Assembly (NCBI RefSeq): GCF_013140855.1
Contig: NZ_JABBPG010000004.1
Location: 62,001 to 126,000, forward strand
Length of the DNA: 64,000 bases
Source of the DNA: Pseudoalteromonas caenipelagi
GTDB lineage: Bacteria; Pseudomonadota; Gammaproteobacteria; Enterobacterales; Alteromonadaceae
Reading direction: 5' to 3'
The notes beneath the pieces were generated by a model. The model had not been told where the DNA came from. It did no database searches and saw only the letters and a list, made by a program, of their open reading frames with translations. The translations under genes and the position numbers were made by a program. How positions within the stretch are numbered: the stretch's first letter is position 1; each line of letters opens with the position of its first letter. This document shows, in pieces, positions 57,202 to 64,000 of the stretch.

Positions 57202-58530
57202 ATGACAGCAATGACCCCCAGAGAAATCGTCCATGAGTTAGACCAACATATTATTGGTCAAAACAAAGCAAAAAAAGCAGTGGCTATTGCACTTCGTAAC
57301 CGCTGGCGCCGCATGCAACTTGCTGACGATTTACGCGCAGAAGTCACACCAAAAAATATCCTGATGATAGGCCCAACTGGTGTTGGTAAAACCGAAATCG
57401 CCCGCCGTCTTGCTAAGCTAGCCAACGCGCCTTTCATTAAAGTAGAAGCCACTAAGTTCACTGAAGTTGGTTATGTAGGTAAAGAAGTTGAGTCAATTAT
57501 CAAAGACTTAGTTGATATATCATTCAAAATGACTCGCGAACAACAGGCTAAGAAACATCAACACCGTGCTGAAGAAGCCGCGGAAGAGCGCATTCTTGAT
57601 GCATTATTGCCACCCGCCAAAGATGCTTGGGGTGAAAGTCAACCAAGTGAAAATAGCTCTACACGCCAAGTGTTTCGTAAGAAACTACGTGAAGGTCAGC
57701 TAGACGAGAAAGAAATTGATATTGATGTTGCCGAGTCAGCGCCGCAGGTTGAGATCATGGCACCACCTGGTATGGAAGAAATGACCAACCAGCTACAGGG
57801 TATGTTCCAAAACATGACTGGCGAAAAGAAGAAAAATCGCAAACTTAAGATCAAAGATGCGTTTAAATTGCTAGTTGAAGAAGAAGCCGCCCGCATGGTC
57901 AACCCTGAAGAGCTAAAAGAACAAGCGATCTTCGCGGTTGAGCAAAACGGGATTGTCTTTATTGATGAGTTTGACAAAATTTGTAAGCGTGGCGAAGCCC
58001 AAGGTCCAGATGTAAGCCGTGAAGGCGTGCAACGCGATCTATTGCCACTCATTGAAGGCTCAACAGTTAATACCAAGCACGGTATGGTTAAAACTGATCA
58101 TATGCTGTTCATTGCTTCGGGTGCCTTCCAAATGTCGAAGCCATCGGATTTAATCCCTGAACTGCAAGGCCGACTACCTATTCGCGTGGAATTAGAACCT
58201 CTAACTGCTGGTGACTTCAAACGCATTCTAACCGAGCCACATGCATCGCTCACTGAGCAACAAGAAGCACTAATGAAAACCGAACAGGTTAATATTAGCT
58301 TTACCGATGATGCATTAACCCGCATCGCCGAGGCTGCATGGCAGGTTAACGAAAAAACCGAAAACATCGGTGCTCGTCGTCTTCACACTATCATGGAAAA
58401 ACTGATGGAAGAGCTATCGTACGACGCCTCAGAAAAAACCGGTGAAAGTTTTGTGATTGATGCAGCCTATGTAGAACAGCACCTAGATGCGTTAGTACAA
58501 GACGAAGACTTATCTCGCTTTATCTTATAA
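57202..58530 (+). CDS. hslU: ATP-dependent protease ATPase subunit HslU
   Basis: HslU (ClpY) unfolds substrates and feeds them to HslV. The 442-aa AAA+ protein has Walker [18 protein letters not shown], the GYVG pore loop ([12 protein letters not shown]), Walker [12 protein letters not shown], the intermediate I domain (about 110-240) and the sensor-2 IGARRLHTI. Its C-terminal DEDLSRFIL tail inserts into HslV. Terminator follows at 8 bp. Confidence 0.98.
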   Translation: MTAMTPREIVHELDQHIIGQNKAKKAVAIALRNRWRRMQLADDLRAEVTPKNILMIGPTGVGKTEIARRLAKLANAPFIKVEATKFTEVGYVGKEVESIIKDLVDISFKMTREQQAKKHQHRAEEAAEERILDALLPPAKDAWGESQPSENSSTRQVFRKKLREGQLDEKEIDIDVAESAPQVEIMAPPGMEEMTNQLQGMFQNMTGEKKKNRKLKIKDAFKLLVEEEAARMVNPEELKEQAIFAVEQNGIVFIDEFDKICKRGEAQGPDVSREGVQRDLLPLIEGSTVNTKHGMVKTDHMLFIASGAFQMSKPSDLIPELQGRLPIRVELEPLTAGDFKRILTEPHASLTEQQEALMKTEQVNISFTDDALTRIAEAAWQVNEKTENIGARRLHTIMEKLMEELSYDASEKTGESFVIDAAYVEQHLDALVQDEDLSRFIL

Positions 58531-58537
58531 TGTTTGT

Positions 58538-58564
58538 AAAGCGGAGCTTTTTGCTCCGCTTTAA
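58538..58564 (+). terminator. Terminator after hslU
   Basis: AAAGCGGAGC-ttttt-GCTCCGCTTT starts 8 bp past the hslU stop and separates it from the DUF971 gene. Confidence 0.87.
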
Positions 58565-58576
58565 TCTAGGCTTGCT

Positions 58577-58948
58577 ATGTATATTGTCACCAAATTACAC
58601 TACCACCAACAAAGTAAAACGTTAGATATCTTCTTTGACGATGCGACGCAATTTACTTTAAGCTGTGAGTTTTTGCGCACACATTCACCTAGTGCTGAAG
58701 TGCAAGGTCACGGTACTGGTATGGAGCTGGTGTTAGATAAGCAAAACGTAGCGATTACTAAACTTGAACCTGTCGGTCACTACGCGGTACGTTTGAGCTT
58801 TGATGATGGGCATAATAGTGGGCTGTACAGCTGGCAATATTTACGAACTTTGTGTTCTGAGAAAGAAAAACTATGGAGCGAATATCAATGTCGCGTTAAA
58901 GCACATCAAGAAAACCAACATAATGTGCCCATTAAGTTTATCCCCTAA
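58577..58948 (+). CDS. DUF971 domain-containing protein
   Basis: A 123-aa protein of the DUF971 (gamma-butyrobetaine hydroxylase N-terminal-like) family: LDIFFDDATQFTLSCEFLRTHSPSAEVQGH and VGHYAVRLSFDDGHNSGLYSW. Related domains serve as iron-sulfur-linked or oxygenase accessory domains; the single-domain bacterial proteins have no settled role. It is common directly after hslU in gammaproteobacteria. ATG follows the hslU terminator, so a weak promoter of its own or read-through is needed. Confidence 0.87.
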   Translation: MYIVTKLHYHQQSKTLDIFFDDATQFTLSCEFLRTHSPSAEVQGHGTGMELVLDKQNVAITKLEPVGHYAVRLSFDDGHNSGLYSWQYLRTLCSEKEKLWSEYQCRVKAHQENQHNVPIKFIP

Positions 58949-58976
58949 ACACAAACAAAAGTAAACATTGAGAAAT

Positions 58977-59006
58977 ATGCCATTAAATTGAGCAACTTAA
59001 TGGCCA
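58977..59006. terminator. Weak hairpin between DUF971 and the small peptide gene
   Basis: GCCATTAA-N10-TTAATGGC lies between the convergent DUF971 and peptide genes. It is AT-rich and lacks a clean T run, so termination is possible but weak. Confidence 0.4.
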
Positions 59007-59012
59007 TTTATA

Positions 59013-59186
59013 TTAGCAATATACTTCAGAATAATGCCTATCACCTGTGTAACCGCTGCACTCTCCACATGCAGAAACCGTATTTGGATATACGCCACCG
59101 CCAATCTGCGGAGTTGCATTAGCAGGTATATGATTCTTGTTATTAGAAACCAACTTCAGATTTTTTTTATTTAGTTTTAATTTCAT
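59013..59186 (-). CDS. Small peptide (57 aa) resembling a RiPP precursor
   Basis: The ATG at 59184-59186 follows AAGGAAATA and is preferred over an upstream ATG, whose extra 22 residues are hydrophobic and unlike the peptide. The first 20 residues are a Lys/Leu/Asn-rich leader (MKLKLNKKNLKLVSNN). ATPQIGGG follows and looks like a Gly-Gly processing site. The last 26 residues are rich in Cys, Ser, Thr and Tyr (three Cys: SACGECSG, VYC). That layout is that of class I lanthipeptide-like or Gly-Gly-leader precursors. No modification enzyme, protease or exporter lies within the window, so maturation would need genes elsewhere. Confidence 0.65.
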   Translation of the reverse strand: MKLKLNKKNLKLVSNNKNHIPANATPQIGGGVYPNTVSACGECSGYTGDRHYSEVYC

Positions 59187-59276
59187 TATTTCCTTACCTT
59201 TATGCTCTAAACGGAAAATTAACAATATCACAACACAAAAGACACGGTCCATTTGTTTTTATCACAAATAGCACAA

Positions 59277-60077
59277 CTAATCCGTAATGGTATCCATATA
59301 AGATTCGATGATTGAAAAGAACGCCCCTTGTGGATCACAAATCACCGCATAACGCCCAACGTCTGGCACATCAGTTGGCGGCACACACACCTTAGCACCT
59401 AACCCTGCTGCCTTTTTTGCAATCGCATCGCAGTCTAATACGGCGAAATACATCATCCAATGAGAGGGAGTTTTGGAACCCCAAGCACTGGTCATCTCGA
59501 CCATACCGGCTAGCGCATGATCATCATTACTAAAAATTACATAATCCACCCCTTGTACCGTTTGATGAATAGAGTTCCAAGTAAATAGCTCACTATAGAA
59601 TACTTCTTTTACATCGCGGTTTCGGCATGCTAGTTCATGCCAATAAGGTGTATTAGCCTCAAAGGCTCGGCGACTACCAATATGTTCTTTGGCTTGCCAA
59701 ATAGTGATCTGTGCACCACCTGGGTCGCTAATAACGGCCATTCTCCCTGCTTTGCCAATATCGTACGGACCTCGAACCAGTTGCCCGCCTAGCTTTTTCG
59801 CTTTAGCAATAGATGCATCAACATCTAATACTGCAACATAGGCTTGCCAAACACTTTGCTCACGCACAGCTTTTTTGTCGTCATCCATTTCATACATACC
59901 CGCGATGATATCGCCTTGTTTCTTAAAATTGGTGTAAAAATCACCGTTAGCACCGCGTTCATCATCAAATTCCCAACCAAATAAAGCACAGTAAAAAGGT
60001 TTAGCAACGCGCCAATCTGCAGCTCGCAATTCGGCCCAGCAAAACTCGTGGGTATGGGCATGGGTTAATTTGCTCAT
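59277..60077 (-). CDS. VOC family glyoxalase-like protein (two domains)
   Basis: A 266-aa protein starting at MSKLTHAHTHEFCWAEL (60077). An upstream ATG would add a hydrophobic stretch not seen in the family. It has two vicinal-oxygen-chelate domains (about 10-130 and 140-266), each with a FYxALFGWEF-type helix (here KPFYCALFGWEFDD and VFYSELFTWNS) and a terminal VISDPGGAQITIWQ or VICDPQGAFFSIIES strand. This is the CFP30B/27-kDa antigen-like group; the substrate is unknown. Confidence 0.85.
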   Translation of the reverse strand: MSKLTHAHTHEFCWAELRAADWRVAKPFYCALFGWEFDDERGANGDFYTNFKKQGDIIAGMYEMDDDKKAVREQSVWQAYVAVLDVDASIAKAKKLGGQLVRGPYDIGKAGRMAVISDPGGAQITIWQAKEHIGSRRAFEANTPYWHELACRNRDVKEVFYSELFTWNSIHQTVQGVDYVIFSNDDHALAGMVEMTSAWGSKTPSHWMMYFAVLDCDAIAKKAAGLGAKVCVPPTDVPDVGRYAVICDPQGAFFSIIESYMDTITD

Positions 60078-60252
60078 GTTAGTCTGCCTTTTAAGAACAC
60101 CTATAAGGGTGATAGTAAAAATAGTGAGAATGCGCAACATATGCGCCAACATATTGGAATACGTTGTATTGAATTAACAAGTATACTCTACATTAGTACG
60201 GATTTACTTCTTATTAAAGCAGCTCACTGGAACACATTTCATCACAGCGACG

Positions 60253-60915
60253 TTAGTGTACTTCGGGCGCACCATATTTTGGAGAACGAGGCCCATATAA
60301 GATACCATTACGCTGTTCAGCTGATAACAATCTGTGTACGGCGGTCTTTGATACTACAAAGCTCTTGTCACTGACAGTGTCAATAACCTGATCTAAAATG
60401 GCTAACACAAGTGAAGCCTTCCAATTATCATCCTTATGACGTTGCTCACCACTCGATGCCTGAGCTTTTCCTTCCCACAAAAGCTCATTACTTTTTAAGT
60501 CGATCAGACTCGCTGATACTTCAACCATGGTCTCGCTCTGAATCACGACATAAGAGGTACCATATTCTTTAATCCGTATATATAAGGCAGCATCTGCGCC
60601 AAATATTTCATACAGCTTTTGAGGTGGTACAGCATGAACATCCTCAGCTATGGGCAATCCATTTGCTTTAAATGTTTCATTTACCAGTGCCACAGGTAAC
60701 ACATAATATCCCGACTCAGCCAAAGGCTGTGTAACATGAGAGAGCAATGCATAGGGCGCCACTACTTCACTTGATTCATTAATAGGTGGTAACACCAATA
60801 TCGAATGAGGATCGCTATTTTTGTAAGCACTATAGTCGTATGAGGCTCTGTTAGATGCACAGCCACTTACTAATGCAATAACAAAGCACGCAATAACTAC
60901 TTTGCAAAAACTCAT
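60253..60915 (-). CDS. GNA1162-family (DUF799) lipoprotein
   Basis: A 220-aa lipoprotein with lipobox ALVSGC (Cys at about 19) and the DUF799 signature YKNSDPHSILVLPPINESSEVVAPYALLSHVTQPLAE. The fold is the TolB/CsgG N-terminal-like alpha/beta domain. Neisserial GNA1162 is an outer-membrane antigen of this family. It overlaps the DUF4810 gene upstream by 4 bp and is the last of a three-lipoprotein operon. Confidence 0.88.
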   Translation of the reverse strand: MSFCKVVIACFVIALVSGCASNRASYDYSAYKNSDPHSILVLPPINESSEVVAPYALLSHVTQPLAESGYYVLPVALVNETFKANGLPIAEDVHAVPPQKLYEIFGADAALYIRIKEYGTSYVVIQSETMVEVSASLIDLKSNELLWEGKAQASSGEQRHKDDNWKASLVLAILDQVIDTVSDKSFVVSKTAVHRLLSAEQRNGILYGPRSPKYGAPEVH

Positions 60916-61268
60916 TGCACTTCCCCTTTTGTATTATTTATTAAAAAATCTATGTAGCGTGCAGATTCGGGATAGCGCTTCTTCTCTTGTTCTAGATATC
61001 TCAAACCTTGCTCTGAATTACCTTCGAGCAAATACAGATATCCTAGATGTGCCATAATACCCGGCGCAATGGCAACACCTCGACTTTGCGCCATTTGCAC
61101 TGTCTGTTCCAATTCGTTTATCTGCTCGCTAACTGGTACTTCATCCGCTTTAAAGTAGTCATAAAGGTTCTGAGAGTAAGTACCGTAATAGTAGAGTGGT
61201 TTGGTCGAATCACATCCAGATAACAGTATCGCACTGAGCATCCCTGTGAGTAGTATGGTTTTATTCAT
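60912..61268 (-). CDS. DUF4810 lipoprotein
   Basis: A protein of about 118 aa from the ATG at 61268, which has GAGGCGAGA just upstream. A longer form starting inside the preceding gene is unlikely. The lipobox is AILLSGC (Cys at about 19). The body (KPLYYYGTYSQNLYDYFKADE and GIMAHLGYLYLLEGNSEQGLRYLEQEKKRYPES) is the DUF4810 family, helical and TPR-like. It is sandwiched between CsgG-like and GNA1162-like genes. Confidence 0.87.
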   Translation of the reverse strand: MNKTILLTGMLSAILLSGCDSTKPLYYYGTYSQNLYDYFKADEVPVSEQINELEQTVQMAQSRGVAIAPGIMAHLGYLYLLEGNSEQGLRYLEQEKKRYPESARYIDFLINNTKGEVQ

Positions 61269-61276
61269 TCTCGCCT

Positions 61277-61948
61277 CTAGTTTGGCTGCCAATCGCCTTT
61301 GTCTATTCCAGTGACCAGATTATTTACCGCCTCTCTAATCGCTAAGTCGAGTACTTTGCCATTTAACGTTGCGTCATAACTAGCCGTGCTACCAAAGCCC
61401 AAAACCTCGCGGCTAGATAAACTGTATTCACCTGCTCCTTGAACGGAATAAACTACTTCTGAAGTCGATACCTCAACAATATTCAAATTAACTTTTGCAT
61501 AGGCAACTTGTGATTTACCTTTTCCAAGTATGCCGAATAACTGTTTATCACCTTGCTGCTTTCTACCAAATTCCGATACATCACCTGTTACAACGTATTT
61601 AGCTCCCTTTATGTTTTGTTGTACGCCAGAAAAACCAGCCTCTTGTTGAAGTTCACTTAAATTAGATCGTTCTAAAACCGTAAACCGATTACTTTGCTGA
61701 AGGTGGGTAAGTAAGATAGTTTTTGCTTGAGAGCCTAACCTATCAGTACCATTGCTAAATATGCCATTTTGAAATGGGGACTGATTTTGAAACTTACCGA
61801 CTGACAGCTGACTTTTCTTGCCTGTGTAAGAAGAATGAAACGACTGAACCTTTTTGGTTTCAATTGTTTGCGCTGATTCAGTAACTGAACAGCCACTAAG
61901 TAATACTGAAACAACAGCAGCGGCCACTAAAAATTGTTTTTGAAACAT
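61277..61948 (-). CDS. CsgG/HfaB-family lipoprotein
   Basis: A 223-aa lipoprotein with lipobox VLLSGC (Cys at about 20). The CsgG-like domain is LSVGKFQNQSPFQNG, LLTHLQQSNRFTVLERSNLSELQQE and YVVTGDVSEFGRK. CsgG forms the outer-membrane secretion pore for curli; here curli genes are absent, and the DUF4810/GNA1162 partners indicate the other, uncharacterised CsgG system found in Neisseria and many proteobacteria. First gene of the operon. Confidence 0.88.
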   Translation of the reverse strand: MFQKQFLVAAAVVSVLLSGCSVTESAQTIETKKVQSFHSSYTGKKSQLSVGKFQNQSPFQNGIFSNGTDRLGSQAKTILLTHLQQSNRFTVLERSNLSELQQEAGFSGVQQNIKGAKYVVTGDVSEFGRKQQGDKQLFGILGKGKSQVAYAKVNLNIVEVSTSEVVYSVQGAGEYSLSSREVLGFGSTASYDATLNGKVLDLAIREAVNNLVTGIDKGDWQPN

Positions 61949-62237
61949 GCCTTTATCCTTATTTAACGTATGCCTTTTAAATGAGCAATTAATGAACTTA
62001 TTTTGCTTTATAAAGTAAGTATACGTGTCGTAACTAGGCGCGCTGTAATAGTATGTAAATATATGTACGAACCAACCGACATAAAATTACGTCTGAGACT
62101 TTGGCTATAAATTGAAGAAGTTTCTATTGTTTCTTTACTCGAAACATTGACCGTGTTAGCACGCATTATCGCAACCAAGAGTCGCTATACAAATAAAACA
62201 CTCTCTAATCGGTGTTTATATAAAGCCAGAGATGTAC

Positions 62238-64000
62238 TCAAAAATAAAGCTTGTAGCCCACAAATAAAGTTAAATTGGAAGTCGGCTCATGCCAGTCGCT
62301 ATAATTTACTCCAAATAACATGGCTTGATCAGCGTCAATCGTGAATGTATTCCCAAGCTCAATTTTAACACTTCCTTGATGCTGATTATTCTCATTAAAC
62401 ACCCACTTTACGCTTAGGTTTAGTTTATTGTTCCCTCTTAAGTACGCAAACAAGCCAGCTTCCAATTTGCTCTCTAGCCATAACTTTCTAGCATCAGTTA
62501 CAAGTGCCCCGCCAAGCGTTCCATAGTATTGCAAAGCCGCCATTGGTTGAAAGCTGAACCCAATTCCTCCATCCACAAAAATCTTACTTTCATTTTTAAA
62601 GCTGTGGGCATTAAAGCCACTATAAGCCATAGAAAAATAGCCTGATAACCCATTAACGGCTGGCTCATAGGGGATATATTGAGAAATACCATATAAGGTG
62701 AATTCATCTAGTTTAACTTTATCATCCGAAATAATAATTTTAGGACTTATAAGTTGTAATGAAGACTCCGAAAAAGCATGTCTATTATCGTCACTAACCA
62801 AATGAGATGCTGGAATAGCTTTTATAGATAAATACGGCGATTGATTATTCATAAATAAGCTGAATGATAGCTGGCTGTCTCCAAGGCGGTTTAATGGATT
62901 TTTAAAATTACCAACATCAATTTCTAAGCTGCTTACACTGTCAATTAGATTACTAATTTTCCTGTTATTGAGCTGCCATAACTCTTTCGTTATCTTTTTT
63001 TGGTCAAATAAGTATTGGTTAAGTGCTAAAAGATATTGACCAGTCAAAAGCATATCAGCCTCAGTACCATTTAATCTTGGCACTTGTCCACTGATTAGCT
63101 GTCGATTAAATTGCCTCTTTTTACCACTCGATAAATTTTTACCGTATGCACGCAGCTGCCAATTTAATGATGGAGTAATTGTTGACCTAGAAACCAATCG
63201 ACTTTGATTAACTACTTTCACAACATCCAAAGGCGTTAGCCAAGATGATTGCGATTGAATCATATTTGGCTCTATAATCCCTAAAATATCCAAAGTGATT
63301 GTTGCGCAATTGTGCGTGTGAAAAAAGTAATCTATCCTGCGGTTTTTTAGCTCCCACAAATGCAGTGTGATGAGTTTTACTTCATACTCACTCAAGCCTA
63401 AGTGATATTCATAAATATTTCTGGACTCTACTTTTCCGTAAAACTGCTCACTTTCAGAGTAAGGAGAAACAACAAAATGACCTTGCTTTCCAGTAACTAT
63501 TGACTCAAATAATAACTTGGGCACATTGATACTATCAACATCAGTAAAATACGATACCGCGTGCTCACGACCACTTTTACTATTTAACTTTAAGAAACTG
63601 TGACCCATAAAGCTACTTGGGCTGACGAGGTTTTCGGAAGCATAAACCAAGCTGATTGAATCTGTATTCACAGATTTTAAGTAGTGCTTTAAATCATCAC
63701 AATGATCGAAGCTCACTTGCCCTACTTCAGAGTAGTGTTTACTAATCCATAAAGCCCGAGCAGGGAATGTACATACAAAAGCGTCTTTTTCCTTTTTGTC
63801 ATCCAGCATCACCTTCAACGAACTACGAAGCTCAACTTCAACATTATCTCGCCTTGAAAAAGCGAAAAACGTTTCATCTTGTACCGCAATAGTTGATTCT
63901 TTCTTGTGTAAAAGCGCGCGAAATACAGCAAGATCAGACTCGGTCATTGAAAATGCTAGAGTCTGGCAGGACGTTAATATGCTGAAAAAAAAAGAAGCAA
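62238..64000 (-). CDS. DUF4105 domain-containing protein (5' end off window)
   Basis: At least 587 aa. The frame stays open through the window edge upstream of the ATG at 63947, and the residues there (SILTSCQTLAFS) look like a signal peptide, so the true start is outside. The DUF4105 core is LVYASENLVSPSSFMGHSFLKL, NIYEYHLGLSEYEVKLITLHLWEL and FFHTHNCATITLDILG, a papain-like or NlpC-like Cys/His arrangement that suggests a periplasmic hydrolase. The C-terminal third (about 370-569) is a beta-rich, barrel-like region ending in LFVGYKLYF, typical of an outer-membrane strand. Confidence 0.82.
   Translation of the reverse strand, partial: ASFFFSILTSCQTLAFSMTESDLAVFRALLHKKESTIAVQDETFFAFSRRDNVEVELRSSLKVMLDDKKEKDAFVCTFPARALWISKHYSEVGQVSFDHCDDLKHYLKSVNTDSISLVYASENLVSPSSFMGHSFLKLNSKSGREHAVSYFTDVDSINVPKLLFESIVTGKQGHFVVSPYSESEQFYGKVESRNIYEYHLGLSEYEVKLITLHLWELKNRRIDYFFHTHNCATITLDILGIIEPNMIQSQSSWLTPLDVVKVVNQSRLVSRSTITPSLNWQLRAYGKNLSSGKKRQFNRQLISGQVPRLNGTEADMLLTGQYLLALNQYLFDQKKITKELWQLNNRKISNLIDSVSSLEIDVGNFKNPLNRLGDSQLSFSLFMNNQSPYLSIKAIPASHLVSDDNRHAFSESSLQLISPKIIISDDKVKLDEFTLYGISQYIPYEPAVNGLSGYFSMAYSGFNAHSFKNESKIFVDGGIGFSFQPMAALQYYGTLGGALVTDARKLWLESKLEAGLFAYLRGNNKLNLSVKWVFNENNQHQGSVKIELGNTFTIDADQAMLFGVNYSDWHEPTSNLTLFVGYKLYF

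Noticed and set aside
59187-59252. Longer form of the small peptide starting MDRVFCVVILLIF
   Set aside because: The internal ATG has a strong AAGGA and begins the MKLK leader; the extension is leader DNA.
60078-60152. Longer N-terminus of the VOC protein with a hydrophobic stretch
   Set aside because: The extra 25 residues look like translated 5' leader. The start at 60077 begins the VOC domain directly.
1-64000. Mobile elements, CRISPR arrays, tRNA or rRNA genes
   Set aside because: I looked for transposase or integrase motifs, regularly spaced repeats, and tRNA or rRNA signatures and saw none.

Overview
The window reads as one continuous piece of a marine gammaproteobacterial chromosome, most likely Pseudoalteromonas or a close relative in the Alteromonadales. 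This rests on family recognition and gene order: typA-glnA-ntrB-ntrC, yihI-engB-polA and rpmE-priA-ftsN-hslVU follow the order of the Escherichia coli typA/polA and hslVU neighbourhoods, and the proteins look like those of Alteromonadales. I found no insertion sequence, prophage, CRISPR array, tRNA or rRNA.

Region by region. (1) 1-7 kb: the 5' part of typA, then nitrogen control. glnA has a sigma-54 promoter and upstream NtrC sites, followed by a DUF4124 gene and ntrBC with its own perfect NtrC palindrome. (2) 7-12 kb: a PLP enzyme of the VC1184 type paired with a 2OG-Fe dioxygenase, and acnB. (3) 12-18 kb: a minus-strand envelope/polyamine cluster related to E. coli yjfIJKL. It contains a DUF350 membrane protein, a membrane-anchored aminopropyltransferase, YjfI, a PspA-like YjfJ, a YjfK-like protein and a terminal gene that looks like a tandem ribbon-helix-helix regulator. 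Two matching palindromic operators precede yjfI. (4) 18-28 kb: DUF2489-yihI-methyltransferase, an unannotated CsrB/CsrC-type sRNA, cytochrome c4, engB, DUF1285, yceI, a candidate sRNA at the place Spot 42 occupies in E. coli, polA, elbB and a cytochrome c5. (5) 28-36 kb: a GAF-GAF-GGDEF protein with a decayed EAL domain, rep, ubiK, carbonic anhydrase, a methyltransferase and an NMT1-like protein ending in one membrane helix. (6) 36-43 kb: the whole ilvGMEDA operon with a classical attenuator and a recognisable ilvL leader peptide. (7) 43-51 kb: a TraB/GumN protein, a hybrid histidine kinase and a lysine-riboswitch operon (dapA-dapD-lysA-like-desuccinylase-like), then pldA. (8) 51-59 kb: malic enzyme, rpmE, priA, ftsN, hslVU and DUF971. 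(9) 59-64 kb: a short RiPP-precursor-like peptide gene, a VOC protein, a three-lipoprotein CsgG/DUF4810/GNA1162 operon and a DUF4105 protein whose 5' end runs off the window.

Most of the window is housekeeping. The less ordinary material is regulatory RNA (CsrB-like sRNA, lysine riboswitch, ilv attenuator, spf-locus sRNA), the operator-controlled PspA/aminopropyltransferase cluster, two small peptides sharing a lysine-rich leader, and a lysine operon whose last two enzymes depart from the textbook DAP pathway.
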